A stretch of DNA of 16,868 bases from Candidatus Omnitrophota bacterium (lineage in GTDB: Bacteria > Omnitrophota > Gorgyraeia > Gygaellales > Profunditerraquicolaceae): NCBI GenBank assembly GCA_028717045.1, contig JAQUON010000016.1, forward strand, positions 1 to 16,868, read 5' to 3'. Below the pieces are notes generated by a model, which did no database searches, was not told where the DNA came from, and was given only the letters and a program-made list of their open reading frames with translations. Shown one piece after another: positions 7,068 through 14,576 of the stretch. Position 1 is the stretch's first letter, and every line of letters begins with the position of its first letter. Made by a program: the position numbers and the translations under genes.

Positions 7068-8345
7068 ATGCGCAAGAAAATTTATATTATATACACGGTC
7101 TTTATTTTCTTCTCCAGTTCCATTGCTGTCTACGCTGAAGACCTGCTCCCTTTGGAAGCCCTTATCCAGGAAGCCCGCAAGAATAACCCGGAGATCCTCG
7201 CGGCCCTGAAGCGCTATGAAGCAGCTAAGGCGCGTATTCCTCAGGCAAAATCATTAGAGGACCCTGTTATTGGGCTAAAGTTTGAAAAGGCAAAAGGAAG
7301 TCCCCTTAACCTGGATACCACACCAGCCATGGATAGGATGCTTTCTATTTCTCAAATGCTACCCTGGTTCGGGAAGCTGCCTTTAAAAGGAAAGATTGCC
7401 GTGGTTGAATCACAGATGTTTGCCGGCGAATACAAGAACAAGGAGTTGGAGATTATCAATAAAGTCAAGAATGCGTATTACGATTTATTTATGAATCACA
7501 AAGAAATAGAGCTAAAAGAAGAGAGCCTTAGATTTCTTGAAATCATCGCCAAGGTTGCCGAAGCCAAGTATGTGGTAGGAGAAATTGCCCAGGAAGATAT
7601 TTTTAAGATAAACCTTGAGATTGCCAAATTCGACACTGATATTATAAACCTCACGCAAGAGAAGCGTGCCAAGGAAACGTATTTCAATAGCATATTACAC
7701 AGGGAGCCCGAAAGCCCGCTGAGCACACCTTATTTATTAGAAGAAGACATAGCGCCATTGCGCCTGGACATTGCTTCCCTGTACAAAGCTACCTTGCAGA
7801 GCCAGCCGGAATTGCTTATTTTTTCCTATGCGATAGAAAAAAACAAGTATGCCAAATCTTTGGCCAAAAAGAGCTTTTTCCCCGATTTAATGGCAGGCAT
7901 AGCGATGCGCGGCCTTTCGACCGGCAGCATAGGCCCCTGGGACCTGATGCTGTCTTTTACTGCCCCTTTGTGGTTCTGGACCAAGCAGCGTTACGAGGTG
8001 AAGGAAGCCATCGCTAACTTAGAAGAAGCGCAGGCGGTGTATCAGTCCATGAAAAACAAGGCACTTGCGGAGACAAAAGGCTTAGCGACAAAGGTTGAGA
8101 TTGCCGGTAACAAAATCAAATTGTATAAAAACAGCCAAATCCCTCTTTTAGAAAGCGCTATTGAATCTTCGCTTTCTTCGTATCGCGCGGGTAAAGGCGA
8201 TATAATGATGTTGTTGGATAACGAAAGGATGTTGGTCGCAACCAAGATGGATTATTATAAGGCGTTGGTTGAATACTATATGAACCTGGCAGACTTAGAA
8301 AAGAATGTAGGCCGGGATTTAGGCGAGGTGAAAAATGAAGAATAG
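7068..8345 (+). CDS. TolC-family outer-membrane channel of the copper efflux system (CusC-like)
   Basis: 425-residue outer-membrane efflux protein with a Sec signal peptide (positive MRKK, hydrophobic core, probable cleavage after VYA at residue 23). The mature protein has the two OEP repeats of the TolC fold, roughly 28-215 and 235-420, rich in long amphipathic helices. The N-terminal pattern LEALIQEARKNNPEI and ISQMLPWFGK are typical of RND-linked outer-membrane factors. Unlike E. coli CusC there is no lipobox cysteine, so it is not a lipoprotein. It would form the exit duct for CusBA across the outer membrane. No good Shine-Dalgarno is seen; the start is 1 base after csoR. Its last 11 bases overlap the adaptor gene. 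Confidence 0.88.
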   Translation: MRKKIYIIYTVFIFFSSSIAVYAEDLLPLEALIQEARKNNPEILAALKRYEAAKARIPQAKSLEDPVIGLKFEKAKGSPLNLDTTPAMDRMLSISQMLPWFGKLPLKGKIAVVESQMFAGEYKNKELEIINKVKNAYYDLFMNHKEIELKEESLRFLEIIAKVAEAKYVVGEIAQEDIFKINLEIAKFDTDIINLTQEKRAKETYFNSILHREPESPLSTPYLLEEDIAPLRLDIASLYKATLQSQPELLIFSYAIEKNKYAKSLAKKSFFPDLMAGIAMRGLSTGSIGPWDLMLSFTAPLWFWTKQRYEVKEAIANLEEAQAVYQSMKNKALAETKGLATKVEIAGNKIKLYKNSQIPLLESAIESSLSSYRAGKGDIMMLLDNERMLVATKMDYYKALVEYYMNLADLEKNVGRDLGEVKNEE

Positions 8346-9444
8346 TACGCATACGCTACTACTGGTATTTTTGATTTTATTTTTGAATACGGCTTTTACC
8401 TTTGCCGAGGAGAAAGAAAAAAAGATACTATACTATCGTAACCCAATGAATCCCAGTATAACCTCTCCGACTTTTATGAAGGATTCCATGGGAATGGATT
8501 ATATTCCTGTATATGAGGAGACCGCAGAACAATCTTCCCGGGGAGAGGCGTTGGTCAGGATAAGTAAAAGCCAGCAGGAACTAATCGGAGTGAAAACCGA
8601 ACCCCTCGTATCCAGGCCATTAATGCGCATGATCCGTACCCTGGCAAAGATTGCTTATGATCCTGAGTTATATAAGGCCCAACAGGAATTTATCCAGGCA
8701 TATAAGACTAGTGAAGCGCTAAAGCCAAGCCAAGACCCCGTAATCAGCGAGCGCCTGCAAGCCATGGTCATTGCCAGTGCCTTCAAGCTTAAACTCCAAG
8801 GGTTAAGCGATGAGCAGATTGAGGAATTAAAAACCAAGACTCAGTCTGAGCGCGCGTTATTACTTTCGGATGCCGCAAGCCCCTATGTCTGGGCGTATCT
8901 GACTATATACGAATATGACTTAGGTTCTGTGAAAGTGGGCGATCATGTGGTATTAACGGCGATTGCGTATCCGGCAGAGGAATTTAGCGGAAAGATTGTC
9001 GCTATGGACCACGTTTTGGATATGTACACGCGCAGTGTCCGTGCACGCGTGCACATTGAAAATCCGCAAGGCAAATTAAAACCTAATATGTACGCAGATG
9101 CCTTTATCCATATTGATTTAGGAAAAAATCTCGCTGTTCCCAAAGAAGCGGTCTTGGATACGGGTATACGCAAGGTTGTGTATGTAGATTTAGGCAAGGG
9201 GCAATTTGCCGCACGGGAAGTAGAATTGGGTCCAGAGGCAGTGGCATTGATTGAAGGCCAGGAGCATAAATTCTTTCCGGTTATTAAAGGCCTTAAGGAA
9301 AACGAGATTATAGTAACCAACGGAAACTTCCTGATAGATTCACAGAGCCAGCTTTCAGGAGGAATGTCGGCGTTGTGGGGCAGCGCCACAGAGATTAAAC
9401 AGGAAGAAGCCCCCGAAGGTGTACAAACAAAGCATGTGCATTGA
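8335..9444 (+). CDS. cusB: CusB-like periplasmic adaptor of copper/silver RND efflux
   Basis: Membrane-fusion protein, 369 residues, with a signal peptide cleaved near FTFA (residue 24). A heavy-metal-binding motif of the CusB type follows (33-61: YYRNPMNP ... MKDSMGMDYIPVY), with Met rather than Cys as likely Cu(I) ligands. Next come a short strand region (72-108), a helical hairpin with AQQEFIQAY and LSDEQIEEL (110-172), a beta-barrel starting at VWAYLTIYEYDL (185-196), and a membrane-proximal domain to about 340. Compared with E. coli CusB as I recall it, the stretches before and after the hairpin that form the barrel-sandwich domain are almost missing (junctions near 107-114 and 175-184). 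The ATG has GAGGTG four bases upstream and lies within the end of the channel gene. The C-terminus ends in HVH. Confidence 0.88.
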   Translation: MKNSTHTLLLVFLILFLNTAFTFAEEKEKKILYYRNPMNPSITSPTFMKDSMGMDYIPVYEETAEQSSRGEALVRISKSQQELIGVKTEPLVSRPLMRMIRTLAKIAYDPELYKAQQEFIQAYKTSEALKPSQDPVISERLQAMVIASAFKLKLQGLSDEQIEELKTKTQSERALLLSDAASPYVWAYLTIYEYDLGSVKVGDHVVLTAIAYPAEEFSGKIVAMDHVLDMYTRSVRARVHIENPQGKLKPNMYADAFIHIDLGKNLAVPKEAVLDTGIRKVVYVDLGKGQFAAREVELGPEAVALIEGQEHKFFPVIKGLKENEIIVTNGNFLIDSQSQLSGGMSALWGSATEIKQEEAPEGVQTKHVH

Positions 9445-9459
9445 GAGCAGTCAAATACT

Positions 9460-12400
9460 ATGATCAATAAGTTAATTCATTACTGTTTACGGACTCCCTT
9501 TGTGGTATTTGTTATTTACATTGCAGTTTTCTTCTGGGGCTTGTGGGCAATAACCAATATCCCGGTTGATGCCATACCGGATATCGGAGAAAAACAGGTA
9601 ATCGTCTATACGGACTGGCCCGGCCGTTCGGCAAAAGACGTGGAAGACCAAGTTACCTATCCCCTTTCCGTATCTTTGCGCGGGGTGCCTGGCGTAAAGA
9701 CAATCCGCGCCTCTTCTGCGTTCGGCTTCTCCGAAGTGTATCTTATTTTTAAAGACAATGTGGATTATTATTGGGCACGTGCAAGGGTACTGGAGAAATT
9801 AAACCTTGCTTCCGCAAGGTTGCCTACCGGGGTAGTGCCGGTATTAGGCCCCGATGCCACCGGCTTAGGGCAGGTATTTTGGTATACGGTTGAAGGAAAA
9901 GGTTACAGCCCGGATACATTAAGAAGCCTGCAGGATTGGTTTATCCGTTATCAACTAAATTCCGTGGAAGGGGTCTCGGAGGTCGCCTCAATCGGCGGTT
10001 TCGTCAAGCAGTATCAAATTGACATTGATCCCAATAAGATGCTTGCCTACAACGTACATTTAGGCGAGGTAATGGAGGCAGTTAAAAAGTCCAATATTGA
10101 TGTGGGTGCTAAGGTTGTAGAGAACAACGCGATGGAGTATATCATCCGGGGCTTAGGCTTTATTAAATCTGTGGAAGATATTGAAAATATCGTGCTGGAT
10201 GAGTATAACGGCGTGCCGATAACCGTAAAGAGTATTGCCTCGGTGCAGTTAGGCCCGGAGTTCAGGCGCGGCGCACTGGATAAAGAAGGCCAGGAAGCAG
10301 TGGGTGGCGTGGTAGTGATGCGTTATGGGGAAAATGCCATGCAGGTAATCCATCGCGTCAAAGAAGCCATCAAAGAGATAGAAAAAGGCCTGCCAACGGG
10401 GGTAAGAATAGTTCCTTTCTACGACCGCACTGAACTCATCCATCGAACCATTGGGACCCTGCGCGAAGCCCTGATATTAGAGCTCATTATTACCATGGTT
10501 GTGGTGGTGCCGTTTCTGGCGCATGCCTGGGCAGGGATAATGATCTGTGTATCCTTGCCATTCTCAGTATTGCTGGCTTACATTACAATGTATTACCTAA
10601 AGGTCGATGCTAATATTATGTCTTTATCCGGTATTGCGATTGCCATCGGAACCCTGGTAGACATGGGCATTGTGATGACTGAAAATGCGTACCGGCATCT
10701 TATCATTCATGCCGAAGCGATAAAAAAAGGATTAAAGACGCGCCTAGACGTAGTATTCGGCGCTGCCAGTGAGGTTGGATCGGCCGTAATAACCGCTATC
10801 TTAACTACTGTGGTTTCTTTCCTGGCGGTATTTGCGTTAGAGGCGCAAGAAGGAAAGCTCTTTAGGCCCTTGGCATATACGAAGACCTTTACCCTGCTTG
10901 CCTCGGTAGTGGTAGCGTTGACCCTTACCCCTGTCCTTGCCCTTTATTTCTTGAAAGGCAGGCTGCGCCCACCAGAGGAAAATTTTTTGGTAAAGAGGCT
11001 GCAACACTACTATGAAAAGATTTTACGCTGGTGTTTGAATCATCGGGTAGGTTTTTTGCTTATCCCGGCGACAATACTGATTACGAGTTTAGCGTTTATG
11101 TTTCCCAAAGATACCATGTCTATTGTCATTTTTTTAGTGATTGTGATCGGTGTTCTGTTATTTCTCCTTCCTAGGAAGGTAAAGTCATTGATAGCCTTGG
11201 CAATAATTACTGCATTCAGCGCGGGTTGGTTTTGGTTCGCCCCGCGTATCGGCCGTGAATTTTTTCCGCCGTTTGATGAGGGTTCGGTCCTGTTTATGCC
11301 GGTAATGCGCCCGTCAGTTTCTTTAACCGAGGCACTGCGCGTAATCAAGATACAGGATGAGATTATCAAGTCTTTTCCCGAAGTAGATATGGTGGTGGGC
11401 AAGGTCGGCAGGGCAGAGTCAGCAACCGATCCTGCGCCCGTAGAGATGTTCGAGACCATTATTACTCTAAAGCCAAAAAATCAGTGGCGTAAAGGCATAA
11501 CCAAAGACAAGCTTATCCGCGAAATGGATGCTGCGTTGCAAATACCAGGGGTATCGAATATCTGGACCCAGCCCATAGTTAACCGCATTGATATGCTGGC
11601 AACCGGAATCCGGACCTCTGTGGGTGTAAAGGTCTTTGGCCCGGATTTGCAAAAGATAGAAGAAATTGCTACGGAAGTAGAGAAAGTAGTGAAAACAATT
11701 CCGGGGGCAATAGACCTGTATTCCGAGAAAATCGTAGGTAAGCCCTACATTGAATTTAAGATAAAGAGGGAACAACTTGCCAAATACGGCGTCTCTGTCC
11801 GGGAGGTACAGGATGTAATTGAGATGGCAATAGGCGGGGAGAATTTGACTACGACGGTTGAAGGCAGAGAGCGTTATCCTGTACGTGTGCGTTATGCCCG
11901 GGAACTGCGCGATAATATCGATGCGCTCCGCCGTGTGCTTATTTCTGTCAAAAGCGGCGCGCAAGTTCCGATCGCGCAACTGGTAGATATATACTTTGTT
12001 ACCGGTCCCGCAATGATTAACTCCGAGAACGGACTTTTGCGTGCCTATGTGCTGATGAATGTGCGTGGCAGGGATATGGTGGGCTTTGTGGAGGAGGCAT
12101 CTAAGGTAGTGGCAGAAAAGATAGCGCTTCCCCAGGGATACTTCCTGCAATGGTCGGGCCAGTTTGAAAACCAGGTACGGGCAAAAAAGACAATAGCCGT
12201 ATTGTTGCCCGTAAGCCTGCTGATTAATTTTATGCTCATCTATATGAATTTCCGCTCTATCATAAAGTCCGTCTTTATCTTTACCGCAGTCCCTGTAACC
12301 TTAGCAGGCGGAGTTTGGCTTCTGGCTTTTTCCGGGTTTAATTTCTCTGTTGCGGTCTGGGTAGGTTTTATTGCCTTATTCGGCATTGCAGTCGATGACG

Positions 12401-12711
12401 GCGTATTGATGACTACTTACCTTGACGATGTGTTCAGGAAGCGCAAGGATACGATAAAAACAAAACAGGATATAGCTGAAGCTACGCTCTATGCGGGTTT
12501 AGGGCGTATCCGCCCGGCATTTCTCACTACCATAACTACCATTGCGGCACTGTTGCCAATACTGTTTTTAAAAGGGACGGGTGCGGAAGTAATGCAGCCG
12601 ATGGCGATTCCGTCTATCGGCGGAATGACGATTGAGATGATTACCTGGTTTGTGGTACCAGTGCTTTATTCCTGGAGAGAAGAAAAGCGGCTGTTAAGGC
12701 AAAAAGTATGA
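9460..12711 (+). CDS. cusA: CusA-type heavy-metal RND efflux pump
   Basis: Inner-membrane RND transporter, 1083 residues, that exports Cu(I)/Ag(I) by proton antiport. The start MINKLIHYCLRTPFVV and VDAIPDIGEKQVIVYTDWPGRS are typical of HME-RND pumps. The three copper-binding methionines of E. coli CusA (573, 623, 672) match M613, M663 and M712 with identical spacing (50 and 49). The TM4 proton-relay aspartate is D401 in LVDMGIVMTEN. In TM10-11 the E. coli E939 and K984 positions are D979 (followed by D980) and A1020. The protein is about 40 residues longer than usual; the extra lies at 531-596, where three hydrophobic stretches replace one. It starts 15 bases after cusB without a clear Shine-Dalgarno. 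Confidence 0.93.
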   Translation: MINKLIHYCLRTPFVVFVIYIAVFFWGLWAITNIPVDAIPDIGEKQVIVYTDWPGRSAKDVEDQVTYPLSVSLRGVPGVKTIRASSAFGFSEVYLIFKDNVDYYWARARVLEKLNLASARLPTGVVPVLGPDATGLGQVFWYTVEGKGYSPDTLRSLQDWFIRYQLNSVEGVSEVASIGGFVKQYQIDIDPNKMLAYNVHLGEVMEAVKKSNIDVGAKVVENNAMEYIIRGLGFIKSVEDIENIVLDEYNGVPITVKSIASVQLGPEFRRGALDKEGQEAVGGVVVMRYGENAMQVIHRVKEAIKEIEKGLPTGVRIVPFYDRTELIHRTIGTLREALILELIITMVVVVPFLAHAWAGIMICVSLPFSVLLAYITMYYLKVDANIMSLSGIAIAIGTLVDMGIVMTENAYRHLIIHAEAIKKGLKTRLDVVFGAASEVGSAVITAILTTVVSFLAVFALEAQEGKLFRPLAYTKTFTLLASVVVALTLTPVLALYFLKGRLRPPEENFLVKRLQHYYEKILRWCLNHRVGFLLIPATILITSLAFMFPKDTMSIVIFLVIVIGVLLFLLPRKVKSLIALAIITAFSAGWFWFAPRIGREFFPPFDEGSVLFMPVMRPSVSLTEALRVIKIQDEIIKSFPEVDMVVGKVGRAESATDPAPVEMFETIITLKPKNQWRKGITKDKLIREMDAALQIPGVSNIWTQPIVNRIDMLATGIRTSVGVKVFGPDLQKIEEIATEVEKVVKTIPGAIDLYSEKIVGKPYIEFKIKREQLAKYGVSVREVQDVIEMAIGGENLTTTVEGRERYPVRVRYARELRDNIDALRRVLISVKSGAQVPIAQLVDIYFVTGPAMINSENGLLRAYVLMNVRGRDMVGFVEEASKVVAEKIALPQGYFLQWSGQFENQVRAKKTIAVLLPVSLLINFMLIYMNFRSIIKSVFIFTAVPVTLAGGVWLLAFSGFNFSVAVWVGFIALFGIAVDDGVLMTTYLDDVFRKRKDTIKTKQDIAEATLYAGLGRIRPAFLTTITTIAALLPILFLKGTGAEVMQPMAIPSIGGMTIEMITWFVVPVLYSWREEKRLLRQKV

Positions 12712-12724
12712 AAGGAGCAGGAAA

Positions 12725-13162
12725 ATGATCAAGAGAATGTCTCTATTTTTGGTTATGGCAATGTCCATTTTTGGAATTAGTAATGTATCTTTTGCGCTGA
12801 TGTACGCTGGTGATTCAGGGCACGGCGATTACGCGCAGGCTGCTCAGTCAGGCGGCAGCGAGCATGCGCATGAAGCCGATGCGAAAACTGCTGCGTCCAA
12901 AACAGTTAAGGTAAAGGCAGAAGAGGCGGGCAATGCCATATGTCCGGTTTCAGGGGAAAAGATTGACGAAAAACTGAAAGCAACGTACGAATATGAAGGG
13001 AAAATCTATAATTTCTGCTGTACGTCCTGCATTGAGGAATTTAAAAAAGATCCTCAAAAGTACATCAAGAAAATGGAGCAACAAAAAGAAGAGCAAAATA
13101 AGGCAGGGAACGAAAAGGAGCCATCTTCAGAAATACATGCACATAGTCAGGAATACCATTAA
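12725..13162 (+). CDS. Exported YHS-domain metal-binding protein
   Basis: 145-residue protein with a Sec signal peptide (MIKR, hydrophobic core, likely cleavage after SFA at residue 24). A His/Asp-rich linker (HGDYAQ, SEHAHEAD) leads to a YHS domain at about 69-113: NAICPVSGEKI (C73), then YEGKIYNFCCTSCIEEF (C98, C99, C102) and DPQKYI. These cysteines form the usual YHS/TRASH-type metal site. The tail is charged and ends with HAHSQEYH. The start is set by AAAGGAG (12711-12717), which overlaps the cusA stop. As last gene of the cus operon it may be a periplasmic copper chaperone or scavenger in place of CusF, which is absent here. That role is inferred from domain, export signal and position. 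Confidence 0.85.
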   Translation: MIKRMSLFLVMAMSIFGISNVSFALMYAGDSGHGDYAQAAQSGGSEHAHEADAKTAASKTVKVKAEEAGNAICPVSGEKIDEKLKATYEYEGKIYNFCCTSCIEEFKKDPQKYIKKMEQQKEEQNKAGNEKEPSSEIHAHSQEYH

Positions 13163-13204
13163 TTCTGCTTTCCCACCCTACTTTTCACAATCCAGTGTCT
13201 ATGA

Positions 13205-13251
13205 TTAAGCCGGTTTAAGGAAAGGCTGTGCCCATTATGCCGGTTAAGCCG
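13205..13251. repeat. GCCGGTT(T)AAG repeat pair with inverted pairing potential
   Basis: GCCGGTTTAAG (13209-13219) and GCCGGTTAAG (13239-13248) are near-identical and start exactly 30 bases apart, about three helical turns. In addition TTAAGCCGG (13205-13213) can pair with CCGGTTAA (13240-13247), one G bulged, to form an 8-bp stem with a 26-base loop. It could be a regulator site upstream of the promoter at 13268, or an RNA hairpin behind the cus operon. There is no T-run after it. Confidence 0.4.
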
Positions 13252-13267
13252 CAGGGCCAAAGAATAC

Positions 13268-13303
13268 TTGCCAGGATAATCAATTGACAGTATACTGATT
13301 TTC
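13268..13303 (+). promoter_or_regulatory. Promoter of the permease-copA pair, apparently leaderless
   Basis: TTGCCA (13268-13273) and TATACT (13291-13296) are 17 bases apart, the ideal spacing. The expected start of transcription is near 13303, one base before the permease ATG at 13304. No Shine-Dalgarno is present in the 25 bases before that ATG, and no other in-frame ATG, GTG or TTG exists between the TAA at 13277-13279 and 13304. Both facts fit a leaderless mRNA. Two adjacent perfect palindromes, TCAATTGA (13280-13287) and CAGTATACTG (13288-13297), cover the spacer end and the -10, and could be an operator. Confidence 0.6.
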
Positions 13304-14572
13304 ATGGAAAAGATATTTTCCCTTTCTATCTTCCTATCCTCTTATGCGTGCTTTGTTTTCTTCCCTAAAAAAAGAACTTTGATTGCCTTGGGGGCGGCAG
13401 GGTTGCTTTTAATAAGCAGGACCATTTCCTTAGGCGAGGCGTTCTTTGCCATAAATTGGAATGTAATGGGTATCTTTGTAGGGACGCTGGTGGTTGCCGA
13501 TATATTTATGGAGAGCCGGGTCCCCGCCTATATTGCGGAGGTCGTGGTTGACCGCGCAAAGAATACTGCGGGGGCGATCCTTGCCATTTGTGCGCTCGCA
13601 GGTTTTGTGTCTGCGTTCGTGGAGAACGTGGCCACGGTATTAATCGTTGCCCCCATCGCCCTTTCTCTTGCAAGGAAGTTAAAGATAAGCCCTGTAAATA
13701 TGATGATCGCTATCGCCGTATCCAGTAACTTACAGGGAGCTGCGACCCTTATCGGCGACCCTCCGAGCATGCTCCTAGGCGGCTTTGCCAAGATGAATTT
13801 CGCGGATTTCTTTTTCTATAAAGGAAGGCCAAGCATTTTCTTTGCGGTAGAGCTGGGCGCAGCTGTTTCATTCATAGTTTTGTTTTATGTATTCAGAGGG
13901 CATAGGGAGAAAGTCGGGCTTATTGCCGTGGAGAAGGTGAGGTCTTGGACGCCAACAATCATTTTGGTAAGCCTTATCTTGTTGCTTGCATTTTCATCGT
14001 TTCTGGATACGGGATTTTCTTCTTTGGCGGGAACACTCTGTATGATATTCGGTATTGTTTCACTATTCTGGAAGAAATATATACGCAGGACGCCGCTTTT
14101 GGAAGACATCAGGTCTTTAGACTGGGAGACTACCTTTTTTCTTATCGGCATATTTATACTTGTCGGCAGCATTACCCTTACAGGCTGGATCGATTCGATC
14201 TCTGCCTTTCTCTCCGGAATAATCGGCAGCAATATTTTTTTTGGCTATACGCTCATCGTCTTTATTTCCGTTATCCTTTCTGCGTTTATCGATAACGTCC
14301 CGTTTTTAGCGGCTATGCTGCCGGTGGCACTGTCGATGTCAGCGAAGCTGGGGATTAATCCTTCATTGTTTCTTTTCGGGCTGCTTATCGGCGCAAGCCT
14401 GGGAGGGAATATTACCCCTATCGGTGCTTCAGCAAATATTGTCGCCTGTGGCTTGCTTAAAAAAGAGGGCTACAATGTAAAATTCGGCGATTTCGCAAAG
14501 ATCGGCCTTCCGTTTACGCTTGCCGCCGTCGGTGCGGCATATTTGTTTGTCTGGGTGGTATGGAGCGGATAG
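13304..14572 (+). CDS. ArsB/NhaD-type (ion transporter superfamily) permease
   Basis: Polytopic inner-membrane protein, 422 residues, about ten or more hydrophobic segments. It has the twin motifs of the ArsB/NhaD/citrate-permease group: SAFVENVATVL (103-113) with GDPPSML (151-157) in the first half, and SAFIDNVPF (326-334) with GGNITPIGASANIV (367-380) in the second. This inverted-repeat pattern indicates an anion or cation/H+ (or Na+) transporter; substrate cannot be read from it. It lacks enough evidence to be called arsenite-specific ArsB, and no ars genes are nearby. copA follows after four bases, so the two are surely co-transcribed, suggesting a role in metal homeostasis or in ion balance during copper export. 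The start coincides with the first hydrophobic segment, and no ribosome binding site precedes it. Confidence 0.85.
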   Translation: MEKIFSLSIFLSSYACFVFFPKKRTLIALGAAGLLLISRTISLGEAFFAINWNVMGIFVGTLVVADIFMESRVPAYIAEVVVDRAKNTAGAILAICALAGFVSAFVENVATVLIVAPIALSLARKLKISPVNMMIAIAVSSNLQGAATLIGDPPSMLLGGFAKMNFADFFFYKGRPSIFFAVELGAAVSFIVLFYVFRGHREKVGLIAVEKVRSWTPTIILVSLILLLAFSSFLDTGFSSLAGTLCMIFGIVSLFWKKYIRRTPLLEDIRSLDWETTFFLIGIFILVGSITLTGWIDSISAFLSGIIGSNIFFGYTLIVFISVILSAFIDNVPFLAAMLPVALSMSAKLGINPSLFLFGLLIGASLGGNITPIGASANIVACGLLKKEGYNVKFGDFAKIGLPFTLAAVGAAYLFVWVVWSG

Positions 14573-14576
14573 GGAT

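Larger units (their letters stand above)
13163..13303. other. Intergenic gap between the cus operon and the permease-copA pair
   Basis: This 141-base gap has no convincing ORF. The first part is pyrimidine-rich with no hairpin-plus-T-run terminator after the YHS gene. It holds a GCCGGTT(T)AAG repeat pair (13205-13251) and a strong promoter (13268-13296) next to the permease ATG. No G-tract like the CsoR operator at 6741-6750 is seen, so the downstream pair may be controlled differently from the cus operon. Confidence 0.6.

Noticed and set aside
12993..13208. Forward ORF of 71 codons overlapping the YHS gene
   Set aside because: It overlaps most of the conserved YHS domain coding sequence in another frame, and its product looks random and Lys/Ser-rich.
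13285..13296. TTGACA at 13285-13290 as a -35 for the TATACT at 13291
   Set aside because: The two hexamers are directly adjacent, so they cannot serve one promoter. TTGCCA at 13268, 17 bases upstream, fits.
13304..14572. Calling the permease arsenite pump ArsB
   Set aside because: The shared motifs belong to the whole superfamily, and there is no arsR, arsC or arsA in the window.
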